Below, in pieces: positions 1-5,975 of a stretch of 6,584 nucleotides of DNA; position 1 is the stretch's first letter; each line of letters begins with the position of its first letter. The position numbers and the translations under genes were made by a program. The notes beneath the pieces are model-generated. The model had not been told where the DNA came from. It made no database searches and worked only from the letters and a program-made list of their open reading frames with translations. The stretch is taken from the NCBI GenBank assembly GCA_003663565.1, contig QMTT01000053.1, positions 1-6,584 on the forward strand. The letters run 5' to 3'. Origin of the DNA: Thermoplasmata archaeon. Lineage in GTDB: Archaea > Thermoplasmatota > B47-G6 > B47-G6B > 47-G6.

Positions 1-1338
1 AAAAGTTCAAAGGTTTCAGTAGAGCTTGTAGGATCAATCCCTAGAAAGACTGCACTTAACGAAGAGTTTGACTTAGATGTCTTTATAGTGCATCCAAGGG
101 AGTGGTCATTTGACTATTTTTCTATGTTCTTTGAAGAAGCTGCACGTGAATTTTATGCGAGATATGGTGTTAAACCCAGCGTTGAATATGCCGCACATCC
201 GTATTTCAAGGGGACTATAAAAAAAGATTTTATGGAAATAAGTGTTGAGGTAGTCCCATGTTTTCGTTGGAAAAGAGGGCAGAAGGTTAAAAGCCCTGTT
301 GATAGAAGTGTAGAGCACAATGCATGGCTTAATAATATTTATGCTGCGAATGACCATCTGAGAGATCTTGCTGTAGTGCTCAAGGTTTTCTTTAGAAGTA
401 TAGGAGTATATGGTGCAGAAGCAAGGGTTAGTGGGTTCTCTGGTTATTTAACTGAGCTTCTAGCAGTTTATTATAAGGACTTTCTCAGAGCTATTAAGGC
501 GATGAGCTCTTGGAAACCATATTCTGTAATACTCTCCCTGAAGGAGGTGGGATCAAAGGGGACTCATAAATTGATAAAGGAGAAGTCTCCGATGCTTTTT
601 TTAGATCCTGTAGACCCTGAAAGGAATGTAGCAGCTGCCGTAGGGAAGAATGCTATTGAAATAGTTTCTAGGGCTTCTAAGAGGGTACTCTCACTATTAA
701 AAGAGGGTAACCTAAGGGACTTGTCGAGATTTTTCTCACTGGAATACGATGAAAGACTTATAGATGAGTATATTAGAAAACTGTACGAAATGGAGTTGCA
801 AGACTTATTTGCTTTGATTTTTCCAGAAGAGTTACTTAGTTACCATCCTGACATAATCTACACAGAGCTTCAAAGAAGTGCAGAAGGATTAAAGACCAAA
901 CTAATGGATCTTGGAATAAATGTTGAGTATCTCGTAGATCATAAGAGAGTAATGATCCTATTTAGGGTTATCAAACAAGGAGATGGTTCTAGAATAAGAA
1001 AAGGACCTCATGGAAGCATGCGAGATCATGAGATTAATTTTCTCAAGAAGAACCTCTCAAAGAAGAACGCTCTTTTAATAGCCTTTATAAATGAGCGTTG
1101 GTACATCCTAGAAAAGGTATTCAGTGATATCATGGCTGCACTAAGGATTGCTCTTCAGGAGGCATCGCATGGAAAGGATATTAGGAAATACGTTGAGAAG
1201 GGAGATTATAGAATAGTTTTAGGACGTTATTTAATGGATGAGATAGTTTCTATGGATATAGAAGAAAAAGCTAAGTTTCTAATGTTCTATCTAGATTTGG
1301 ATCCATGGGAGGTAAGAAGGCCATGGAATATGTCTTAA
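1..1338 (+). CDS. cca: CCA-adding enzyme (archaeal class I tRNA nucleotidyltransferase), 5'-truncated by window edge
   Basis: Adds or repairs the 3' CCA end of tRNA in the cytoplasm, using CTP and ATP without a nucleic-acid template. The frame is open from base 1 and gives 445 visible codons. About 35 N-terminal residues are missing, judged from memory of the Archaeoglobus enzyme. Visible codons 10-32 hold the class I nucleotidyltransferase motif: a Gly-Ser pair (11-12), then the catalytic Asp24-x-Asp26 in DLDVF. The third carboxylate strand is VEVVPCF with Glu83, where the Archaeoglobus enzyme has VDVVPCY. Further family marks are VDRSVEHNAWL, GFSGYLTELL and FLDPVDPERNVAA, followed by the C-terminal tail-like part. 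A GTG at 88 is not the start, because the catalytic motif lies upstream of it. The 3' end overlaps thrC by 16 nt, so the two are probably co-transcribed. The identification is firm; the effect of Glu83 is unknown. Confidence 0.95.
   Translation, partial: KSSKVSVELVGSIPRKTALNEEFDLDVFIVHPREWSFDYFSMFFEEAAREFYARYGVKPSVEYAAHPYFKGTIKKDFMEISVEVVPCFRWKRGQKVKSPVDRSVEHNAWLNNIYAANDHLRDLAVVLKVFFRSIGVYGAEARVSGFSGYLTELLAVYYKDFLRAIKAMSSWKPYSVILSLKEVGSKGTHKLIKEKSPMLFLDPVDPERNVAAAVGKNAIEIVSRASKRVLSLLKEGNLRDLSRFFSLEYDERLIDEYIRKLYEMELQDLFALIFPEELLSYHPDIIYTELQRSAEGLKTKLMDLGINVEYLVDHKRVMILFRVIKQGDGSRIRKGPHGSMRDHEINFLKKNLSKKNALLIAFINERWYILEKVFSDIMAALRIALQEASHGKDIRKYVEKGDYRIVLGRYLMDEIVSMDIEEKAKFLMFYLDLDPWEVRRPWNMS
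1307..1313 (+). promoter_or_regulatory. Shine-Dalgarno site for thrC inside cca
   Basis: GGGAGGT ends 9 nt before the ATG at 1323 and closely matches the archaeal anti-Shine-Dalgarno sequence. It decides the thrC start: the earlier in-frame ATG at 1305 overlaps this site and has no comparable site of its own. The site lies within the last codons of cca, so thrC translation probably starts from the cca transcript. Confidence 0.75.
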
Positions 1339-2435
1339 GATGCACTAGCTGTGGAAGGGAATATGATGAGTTCAAAATTATCTGTAAGTGTGGAGGCACA
1401 CTTGTTGTGGACTATCACATTAAAGGAACGTTCAAGGACTTAGTTTCGAAGCATCTCGATGTCAGAAGGTATATAAAGCTTTTACCAATAAAAGAGGAGT
1501 TTATACCATCAATAATACCCCCTATAACACCCATAGTTAAGAGGAGAGTTAAAGATTGTCTAATATTTTTTAAACTAGAGTATGTGATGCCTTCTGGATC
1601 TTTTAAAGATCGAGGTACATTTACAAGCTTCTCGGTTCTTAAAGAAACCGGCATAAGAAGAATAGTGATAGATTCTTCAGGAAACGCTGGAATAAGCTTT
1701 GCAATGTATGGGTTATCTGAAGGAGTAGATGTAAACGTTTTTGTTCCAAGAGACACGTCAGAGGAGAAGATAAAACTGCTTAGGATATTTGGAGCTAGAG
1801 TGCACATCGTAAACGGTGATAGAGACCGTACTCATGAGATTGCTAGAAAAAGCTCTTTAGGGCTCTATGTAGGACACTGGTACAATCCATTCTTCGTGGA
1901 GGGTATAAAGACAATAGCCTTTGAAGTCTATGAACAATTAAACTATGTAGATTATGTGATATCGCCCGTTGGAAGTGGAACCTTGTTTCTTGGAATATAT
2001 AACGGATTTAGGATGCTTCATGAGCTTGAATTGACATCGAATATTCCTGTTATGATAGCAGCTCAAGCCACAGGCTATGAAAGTATTTGCCGTAGAGTAG
2101 GAGAGGAAAAAAGTGTTCTTGCAGAGGGAATAATGATAAAGAACCCTCCAAGACTTAAGGAGATAAAAGATGCTTTGAAAGCGACAGAAGGCACATGTGT
2201 GTCAGTAAGTGATAATGAGATCGTTGAAGCTCTTAGGGAACTGTTCTCTTGGGGTCTCCTTGTCGAACCCACTTCAGCAGTGGCCTATGCGGCTTTTAAG
2301 AGGCTAATGAATGAAGATTTTTTCGAAAAAGGTTCTAGAATACTAATACCTCTTACAGGTTCTGGTTTGAAGTTTCTTAATAAATTATATTTAGGAAAAA
2401 GTGAGCTTCCTATGTGTATGGGTACGGTGCATTGA
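1323..2435 (+). CDS. thrC: Threonine synthase (PLP-dependent, fold type II)
   Basis: Converts O-phospho-L-homoserine and water to L-threonine and phosphate in the cytoplasm, the last step of threonine synthesis. The protein has 370 residues, close to the usual length of archaeal enzymes. It opens with a small Cys-rich part (CTSCG at 7-11, CKCGG at 21-25) typical of threonine synthases and able to form a zinc-ribbon-like fold. The PLP lysine should be Lys95 in PSGSFKDRGT. SSGNAG (118-123) supplies the Asn that contacts the cofactor ring, PVGSGT (215-220) is the phosphate-binding loop, and EPTSA (315-319) and TGSGLK (345-350) are C-terminal family motifs. The ATG at 1323 is chosen over 1305 because GGGAGGT is well spaced before it. 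Its 5' end overlaps cca by 16 nt and its 3' end overlaps the opposing membrane-protein gene by 26 nt. No other threonine gene is in view, and a related PLP enzyme with another substrate cannot be fully excluded. Confidence 0.9.
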   Translation: MEYVLRCTSCGREYDEFKIICKCGGTLVVDYHIKGTFKDLVSKHLDVRRYIKLLPIKEEFIPSIIPPITPIVKRRVKDCLIFFKLEYVMPSGSFKDRGTFTSFSVLKETGIRRIVIDSSGNAGISFAMYGLSEGVDVNVFVPRDTSEEKIKLLRIFGARVHIVNGDRDRTHEIARKSSLGLYVGHWYNPFFVEGIKTIAFEVYEQLNYVDYVISPVGSGTLFLGIYNGFRMLHELELTSNIPVMIAAQATGYESICRRVGEEKSVLAEGIMIKNPPRLKEIKDALKATEGTCVSVSDNEIVEALRELFSWGLLVEPTSAVAYAAFKRLMNEDFFEKGSRILIPLTGSGLKFLNKLYLGKSELPMCMGTVH

Positions 2436-2784
2436 ACACCCTTTCGTATATGATTGGTATGTTAACAAGAGCTATCCATGAAATTACCCAAGTTATTGTG
2501 TAAAGGAACAGTATCCAAAGGTATCTTGAGATCTTAATATCCTCTTTTGGTATTCCAACTATCTCATAAAGTCTTCTGAGCATGAAGAGGCAAATGATTC
2601 CTGGGAGAAATGCTATTTGGATCTTGTAAGGAATCCCCGTCACTGAGATTCCAGTTGATATAAATGCTGTAATGATTCCAAGTGCTACCACATAAAGTGT
2701 TAGTTTAACGTTCTTTAGTGCTTCTTGCGCATATGCTACTTCATCGAGTTCCTTAAACGTAAACTTCTTCTCCTTGGAACTCAT
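2410..2784 (-). CDS. Small three-helix membrane protein, family not recognised
   Basis: I do not recognise this 124-residue protein and assign no function. It has a charged N-terminal segment (residues 1-27, Lys/Glu rich), then three hydrophobic stretches at about 28-49, 53-69 and 88-110. The loop after the second stretch is basic (RRLYEIVGIPKEDIKISR, about 70-87), so the positive-inside rule predicts a cytoplasmic N-terminus and an external C-terminal tail ending in NAPYPYT. There is no obvious signal peptide or cofactor motif. The frame is open back to an ATG at 2874, but the ATG at 2784 is preferred: AGGTG lies 6 nt before it, and the region upstream is AT-rich and promoter-like. It is divergent from rqcH and convergent with thrC. 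It is probably a real gene, since the frame is clean, the hydrophobic pattern is coherent and a ribosome site is present. Confidence 0.75.
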   Translation of the reverse strand: MSSKEKKFTFKELDEVAYAQEALKNVKLTLYVVALGIITAFISTGISVTGIPYKIQIAFLPGIICLFMLRRLYEIVGIPKEDIKISRYLWILFLYTITWVISWIALVNIPIIYERVFNAPYPYT

Positions 2785-2790
2785 GGATAG

Positions 2791-2795
2791 CACCT
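2791..2795 (-). promoter_or_regulatory. Shine-Dalgarno site for the small membrane protein
   Basis: On the minus strand AGGTG lies 6 nt before the ATG at 2784. It matches the second half of the GGAGGTG consensus. It supports the 124-residue start rather than the ATG 30 codons upstream. Confidence 0.5.
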
Positions 2796-2839
2796 TGTGA
2801 TCGTGTTGAGGGTTAATTATACATGTTAAGAATTCTTTC

Positions 2840-2850
2840 TTTAAATATTT
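2840..2850 (-). promoter_or_regulatory. Candidate TATA box for the small membrane protein
   Basis: Minus-strand AAATATTTAAA resembles an archaeal TATA box. Transcription starting about 25 nt downstream would begin near 2820, leaving a leader of about 36 nt before the ATG at 2784. A second candidate, GAATATAAAA near 2863-2872, would start transcription near 2841. Both are judged by eye in an AT-rich stretch, so the exact box is uncertain. Confidence 0.35.
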
Positions 2851-2903
2851 GTTCTCTCTAAGTTTTATATTCATAGTGCTCTTATTTTAAACAGTGTAAG
2901 GAT

Positions 2904-2913
2904 CTTTAATATC
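2904..2913 (+). promoter_or_regulatory. Candidate TATA box for the rqcH-pelA-ClC transcript
   Basis: CTTTAATATC, preceded by purine-rich AAGGAT that could serve as a BRE, would place the transcription start near 2935, about 30 nt before the rqcH start. ATTTTAAA at 2884-2891 is an alternative that would start transcription about 20 nt earlier. Any promoter for this unit should lie in the 181-nt gap, because upstream genes are convergent or face away. Which box is used cannot be told from the sequence. Confidence 0.35.
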
Positions 2914-2933
2914 AATTTTCCAATGGTAATCAC

Positions 2934-2947
2934 ACAAGAAGTCTTGT
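2934..2947. repeat. 14-bp near-palindrome upstream of the rqcH start
   Basis: ACAAGA-AG-TCTTGT has 6-bp arms around a 2-nt centre. It lies between the left arm of the larger inverted repeat and the Shine-Dalgarno site, close to the predicted transcription start. A 2-nt loop is too tight for a full RNA hairpin, so a dimeric DNA-binding protein site is the likelier role if it has one. Confidence 0.3.
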
Positions 2948-2949
2948 AT

Positions 2950-2956
2950 GGAGGTG
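2950..2956 (+). promoter_or_regulatory. Full-consensus Shine-Dalgarno site that sets the TTG start of rqcH
   Basis: GGAGGTG is a complete match to the archaeal consensus and ends 9 nt before the TTG at 2966. The next in-frame ATG (2984) is 27 nt away, too far to use this site, so TTG initiation is favoured. Confidence 0.75.
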
Positions 2957-2965
2957 TTCTAGGCT

Positions 2966-4942
2966 TTGTCAAGTGATTACAATATGAATAGCTTGTCCAT
3001 AGCAAGAATTGTTAAAGATCTAGAAGGAAAGATGCGTCTAGACAAGATATACTTGATAGATGACAATATGTACTCATTTAAGTTTTATAGAGTAGGTTCT
3101 GGGTCTGAGGAGTGGGTATACAATGTTGGAAAATGGATTTGTAGAACAGAATACGATATACCAAAGCCTAAGACGCCACCTCCAAAGATAATGGCTCTTA
3201 GAAGATCCATTGGAGAAATCTATGTAGAAAAAGTCTATCAGAAAGGCTTCGAGAGAATAATAGTTATTGAAGGTAAATCATCTGAAAAGAAGGAGGACAT
3301 TAGGATAATCCTTGAACTCTTTGGTGATGGAAATCTTATAGTAGAGAAGTCTAACAAAATCATATATGCTCACTATCATGGAGCTTGGCGCCATAGAGAA
3401 ATAAAGCTTGGAATACCTTACGTGTTTCCTCCTGAGAGACCGAATGTAAGGGAAATAAGCCTGAAGGAGTTTAAAGAACTTGCTGAAAAGAGCTCCAAGG
3501 ATCTTGTTAGATTTCTTGCTGTTGAGATGGGTCTTGGAGGAGAACTTGCAGAAGAGGTATGTGCGAGGGCTTCAATTGAGAAAAACAAGAGAGTAAATAT
3601 GCTTACAGAAAAGGAGTTAGAGAGTGTTCTTACGACAATTAAAGGAATAATAGAAGAGTGTGAGAAAAGCGAAAAGGCATATGTATACCTCCAAGGGGAA
3701 AAGATTATTTCGATAGCCCCTATAAGATTCACTATATACGAAAAATCCATGATAGATATTAAGGAATTTGAGAGTATACATAAAGCAATTGAGGAATTTG
3801 CTCTTAAACCATATTTGACTAGGGAACATGAAATAAAGGAAGTAAAGGAGAAAATAGAGAAAAAATATAGCATGATATTAAGACAACAAAGGGAAGCCCT
3901 TGAAAGACTAATCTCAAAGGCAGAAAGTTATAGGAAAATAGCGGACAAGGCCTATGAATATTTTTCAGAGCTTAATATGGCTTTTGAAATTATAAAAGAC
4001 GCCTTCAAGAAAAACAATTTAGAGATCTTAAACAAGATACGTAATATGGGAATACTAAAGGAGCTTAATACGAGAGAAAACTATGTAGTGATAAACGTAC
4101 CAAAGGGTGGGTTCTCAATAAAACTATATTTGAATAAGAGCATACATGAGAGCATAAGTGAGTATTATTCAAAGGCAAAGGACTGTGAGGAGAGGGCAAA
4201 AAGGCTTCAGAAGACCATCGAGGATATAAAAAGAAAAATGAAAGACGAACTAGAAAAGGCCAAAGTACAAATGATATCGAAAAAGAGGAAAGAAAGAAGA
4301 TTCTGGTTTGAGAAATACAAGTGGTTCATATCGTCCTCAGGACATATAGTAATAGCTGGTAGGGACGCAAGGACAAACGAAGAAGTCGTTAGAAGGTATC
4401 TTGACGAGAAAGACTTATATGCTCATGCGGATATTCACGGTGCACCAAGTGTTGTTATAAAGTCTCTGGGTAAAGATATAGATAAAGATACCATAAGAGA
4501 AGCCTGCGAATTTGCTGTCCTTCACTCAAGAGCGTGGGGAAGGATATACATGGCAGATGCTTACTGGGTATACCCTCATCAAGTCACAAAGACCCCTAAT
4601 CCGGGAGAGTACCTCCCATTAGGGGCTTTCGTGATTAAGGGAAAAAGGAACTATATTTACAACCTAGAGATAAAGTGCGGAATAGGGCTTGTAAACGTAG
4701 AGGGTTACGAGAAACTTATGTGTGGTCCAGTATCCGCTGTAAAGAGACACAGTAGCGATTATCTTATAATAGCTCCTGGTGACATAGACAAGAACATTTT
4801 TGCTAATGCTGTTGCAGAAGCCTACGGATTCGATGTATCTTATGTACTTTCAATACTTCCTCCAGGAAATGTTGAAATATTAGAGTATTACGGGGAACGT
4901 GCGAGAAGAGTTTGGGAGAAATTCAAGGGGAGATCTACATGA
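2966..4942 (+). CDS. rqcH: RqcH/NFACT-family ribosome quality control protein (Rqc2/NEMF homologue)
   Basis: Family members bind large ribosomal subunits blocked by peptidyl-tRNA and recruit charged tRNA (alanyl-tRNA for bacterial RqcH) to add a C-terminal tail that marks the stalled chain. The protein has 658 residues and the full domain order: NFACT-N (about 7-165, with ELFGDGNLIV at 117-126), helix-hairpin-helix (about 178-210, EMGLGGELAEEVCARA), two coiled-coil arms (about 285-345 and 395-445) and NFACT-R (about 447-560, with WFISSSGHIVIAGRDA, DLYAHADIHGAPSVVIK at 483-499 and GAFVIKGKRNY). The tRNA-binding Asp-Arg pair of bacterial and yeast members appears here as Glu96-Arg97 in GFERI, and the usual GGR near residue 22 is GKMR. 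Start TTG at 2966 follows a perfect Shine-Dalgarno site. The stop overlaps the pelA start in ATGA. Family membership is firm; tailing activity and the tail residue are inferred. Confidence 0.93.
   Translation: MSSDYNMNSLSIARIVKDLEGKMRLDKIYLIDDNMYSFKFYRVGSGSEEWVYNVGKWICRTEYDIPKPKTPPPKIMALRRSIGEIYVEKVYQKGFERIIVIEGKSSEKKEDIRIILELFGDGNLIVEKSNKIIYAHYHGAWRHREIKLGIPYVFPPERPNVREISLKEFKELAEKSSKDLVRFLAVEMGLGGELAEEVCARASIEKNKRVNMLTEKELESVLTTIKGIIEECEKSEKAYVYLQGEKIISIAPIRFTIYEKSMIDIKEFESIHKAIEEFALKPYLTREHEIKEVKEKIEKKYSMILRQQREALERLISKAESYRKIADKAYEYFSELNMAFEIIKDAFKKNNLEILNKIRNMGILKELNTRENYVVINVPKGGFSIKLYLNKSIHESISEYYSKAKDCEERAKRLQKTIEDIKRKMKDELEKAKVQMISKKRKERRFWFEKYKWFISSSGHIVIAGRDARTNEEVVRRYLDEKDLYAHADIHGAPSVVIKSLGKDIDKDTIREACEFAVLHSRAWGRIYMADAYWVYPHQVTKTPNPGEYLPLGAFVIKGKRNYIYNLEIKCGIGLVNVEGYEKLMCGPVSAVKRHSSDYLIIAPGDIDKNIFANAVAEAYGFDVSYVLSILPPGNVEILEYYGERARRVWEKFKGRST
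4927..4942 (+). promoter_or_regulatory. Shine-Dalgarno site and ATGA stop/start overlap joining rqcH to pelA
   Basis: GGGGAG (4927-4932) ends 6 nt before the pelA ATG at 4939, and that ATG shares bases with the rqcH TGA at 4940-4942. This arrangement allows a terminating ribosome to reinitiate, linking the output of the two proteins. It also favours 4939 over an in-frame ATG at 4912, which would add nine residues before the conserved MKF opening. Confidence 0.8.
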
Positions 4943-5964
4943 AGTTCGAGGTAGTAGATACTAAAGGCAGGGAGATCAAGGTAACGCCAGAGAACTTAGA
5001 TGATCTCTGGCATTTGTATAATATAATAAGGCCTGGAGATCTTGTCTTTGGATACACTCTGAGAAGGTTATCAGAGAGGCAAGATGTGTCTCGGTCCAGG
5101 AAGAAAGAGGTTATGAGAGTAAGGCTTGGGATCAGAGTAGAGGGTGTTGAGTTTCATGAGTTCTCCTCAACTTTGAGGGTAAAGGGTAGAATAGAGTACG
5201 GCCTTGATGAGGGTCTTGGAAAGTATCACACTATATCTGTTCGTGTAGGGGATGAGATCACTATAATAAAGGAGGAGTGGCTTGAGGAGGATCTTAAGAG
5301 GCTGAGAGATGCTGAGAGAGCCTCTAAGAGGCCACGAGCAATATTTGTTTCCTTAGATGACTCGGAGGCCACAGTAGCTGTACTGACGCAGAGATCTATA
5401 GAGATGATAGGGGAGGCGTATAGGCATGGTACTAAGGATACCGAGTGGGGAGAAAAGGAATTTTATGGCGAGGTACTTTCAATGCTTGACAACGTGTACG
5501 AAGGAAACAATCCAATTATAATAGTAGGGCCAGGTGTGGCAAAAGAGGGCTTTATAAAGTTTCTAAGAGAGAAAAGGCCTGAGGTTAAGTTCAAAACGGT
5601 GGACACAGCTCACGCAGGAATCCCAGGGATACGAGAGGCCATCAATAGAGGTCTAATAGAGGAGATCGTGAAAGAGGAAAGAGTGTGCTTTGAGATGAAG
5701 AAGGTCGAGGACTACATGGCTGGGATACTTAGGGGAGATCTCATAGCATACGGAAAAGAAAATGTATTAAAAGCTTTAGATTATGGCGCTGTGGAAGAGC
5801 TCTTAATCACGGATGAGCTTGCGAGGACTGAGGAGGGAATAGAGATCATTAAGAAGGCTGAGTCCTACAGGGCAAGAGTAACGATAATCTCTACAACACA
5901 CGAGGGTGGAATAAGACTCAGAGGGTTCGGAGGTATTATGGCAAAGCTGAGATTTCCTATATAA
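4939..5964 (+). CDS. pelA: Pelota/Dom34 homologue, archaeal ribosome rescue factor
   Basis: Archaeal Pelota enters the A site of stalled ribosomes with aEF1A and, with ABCE1, splits the subunits without hydrolysing peptidyl-tRNA. The protein has 341 residues, normal for archaea. The Sm-like N-terminal domain spans about 1-125 (DDLWHLYNIIRPGDLV at 21-36, then a basic SRSRKKEV loop that would face the mRNA channel). The eRF1-like central domain spans about 130-250 (FVSLDDSEATVAVL, IIIVGPGVAKEGFIKF) and has no GGQ, so it is not a release factor. The C-terminal domain spans about 255-341 (ALDYGAVEELLITDEL, and the closing STTHEGGIRLRGFGGIMAKLRF stretch at 318-339). The ATG at 4939 has a good ribosome site. 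The gene overlaps rqcH by 4 nt, which supports a shared rescue role. The identification is very secure. Confidence 0.96.
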   Translation: MKFEVVDTKGREIKVTPENLDDLWHLYNIIRPGDLVFGYTLRRLSERQDVSRSRKKEVMRVRLGIRVEGVEFHEFSSTLRVKGRIEYGLDEGLGKYHTISVRVGDEITIIKEEWLEEDLKRLRDAERASKRPRAIFVSLDDSEATVAVLTQRSIEMIGEAYRHGTKDTEWGEKEFYGEVLSMLDNVYEGNNPIIIVGPGVAKEGFIKFLREKRPEVKFKTVDTAHAGIPGIREAINRGLIEEIVKEERVCFEMKKVEDYMAGILRGDLIAYGKENVLKALDYGAVEELLITDELARTEEGIEIIKKAESYRARVTIISTTHEGGIRLRGFGGIMAKLRFPI

Positions 5965-5965
5965 T

Positions 5966-5970
5966 GGGGA
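5966..5970 (+). promoter_or_regulatory. Shine-Dalgarno site for the ClC gene
   Basis: GGGGA lies 5 nt before the ATG at 5976. A further in-frame ATG at 5964 shares one base with the pelA TAA (TAATG) and could be used by reinitiation, adding four residues. It lacks a clear upstream site, so 5976 is preferred. Confidence 0.5.
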
Positions 5971-5975
5971 TTACT

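Larger units (their letters stand above)
2926..2980 (+). repeat. 8-bp perfect inverted repeat flanking the rqcH ribosome-binding site and start
   Basis: GTAATCAC at 2926-2933 and its exact reverse complement GTGATTAC at 2973-2980 enclose the Shine-Dalgarno site and the TTG start codon. The right arm lies in rqcH codons 3-5. If the left arm is transcribed, pairing would place the start region in a 39-nt loop. As DNA it could be a spaced operator. One 8-bp match in a region this size can arise by chance, so the function is tentative. Confidence 0.35.

Noticed and set aside
106..357. Minus-strand open frame inside cca
   Set aside because: It is opposite conserved CCA-enzyme sequence and shows no family resemblance or ribosome site.
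1305..1322. ATG at 1305 as the thrC start
   Set aside because: It overlaps the GGGAGGT that is correctly spaced for the ATG at 1323, and the extra residues do not belong to the conserved domain.
88..1338. A GTG at 88 as the start of the CCA enzyme gene
   Set aside because: The same frame is open from base 1 and the upstream codons encode the Gly-Ser and Asp-x-Asp catalytic motif, so the gene starts outside the window.
1364..1369. TGATGA as a C box of a C/D guide RNA
   Set aside because: It lies in thrC coding sequence and no D box (CTGA) follows at a suitable distance.
1415..1807. Minus-strand open frame inside thrC
   Set aside because: It lies opposite a strongly conserved coding region and has low-complexity, family-free sequence; a shadow frame. 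The same holds for 2075-2272.
2396..2400. A run of five T on the minus strand just after the membrane-protein stop, as a terminator
   Set aside because: Five T within AT-rich thrC coding sequence is too weak to call without transcript-end data.
2785..2874. A 30-residue N-terminal extension of the minus-strand membrane protein from the ATG at 2874
   Set aside because: The stretch is AT-rich and contains TATA-like sequence, no ribosome site was seen for that ATG, and 2784 has AGGTG at good distance.
3418..3873. Minus-strand open frames inside rqcH (3418-3873 and 3617-3829)
   Set aside because: They are opposite conserved NFACT sequence, and their Ser/Leu/Phe-rich composition is what reversed Glu/Lys-rich codons produce.
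4471..4493. Short direct repeat of an AAAGATA-type word in rqcH
   Set aside because: It simply encodes the similar peptide pieces KDI and KDT in an A-rich gene and has only two copies.
4912..4938. ATG at 4912 as the Pelota start
   Set aside because: Pelota proteins open with the MKF-type strand found at 4939, which also has the better ribosome site.
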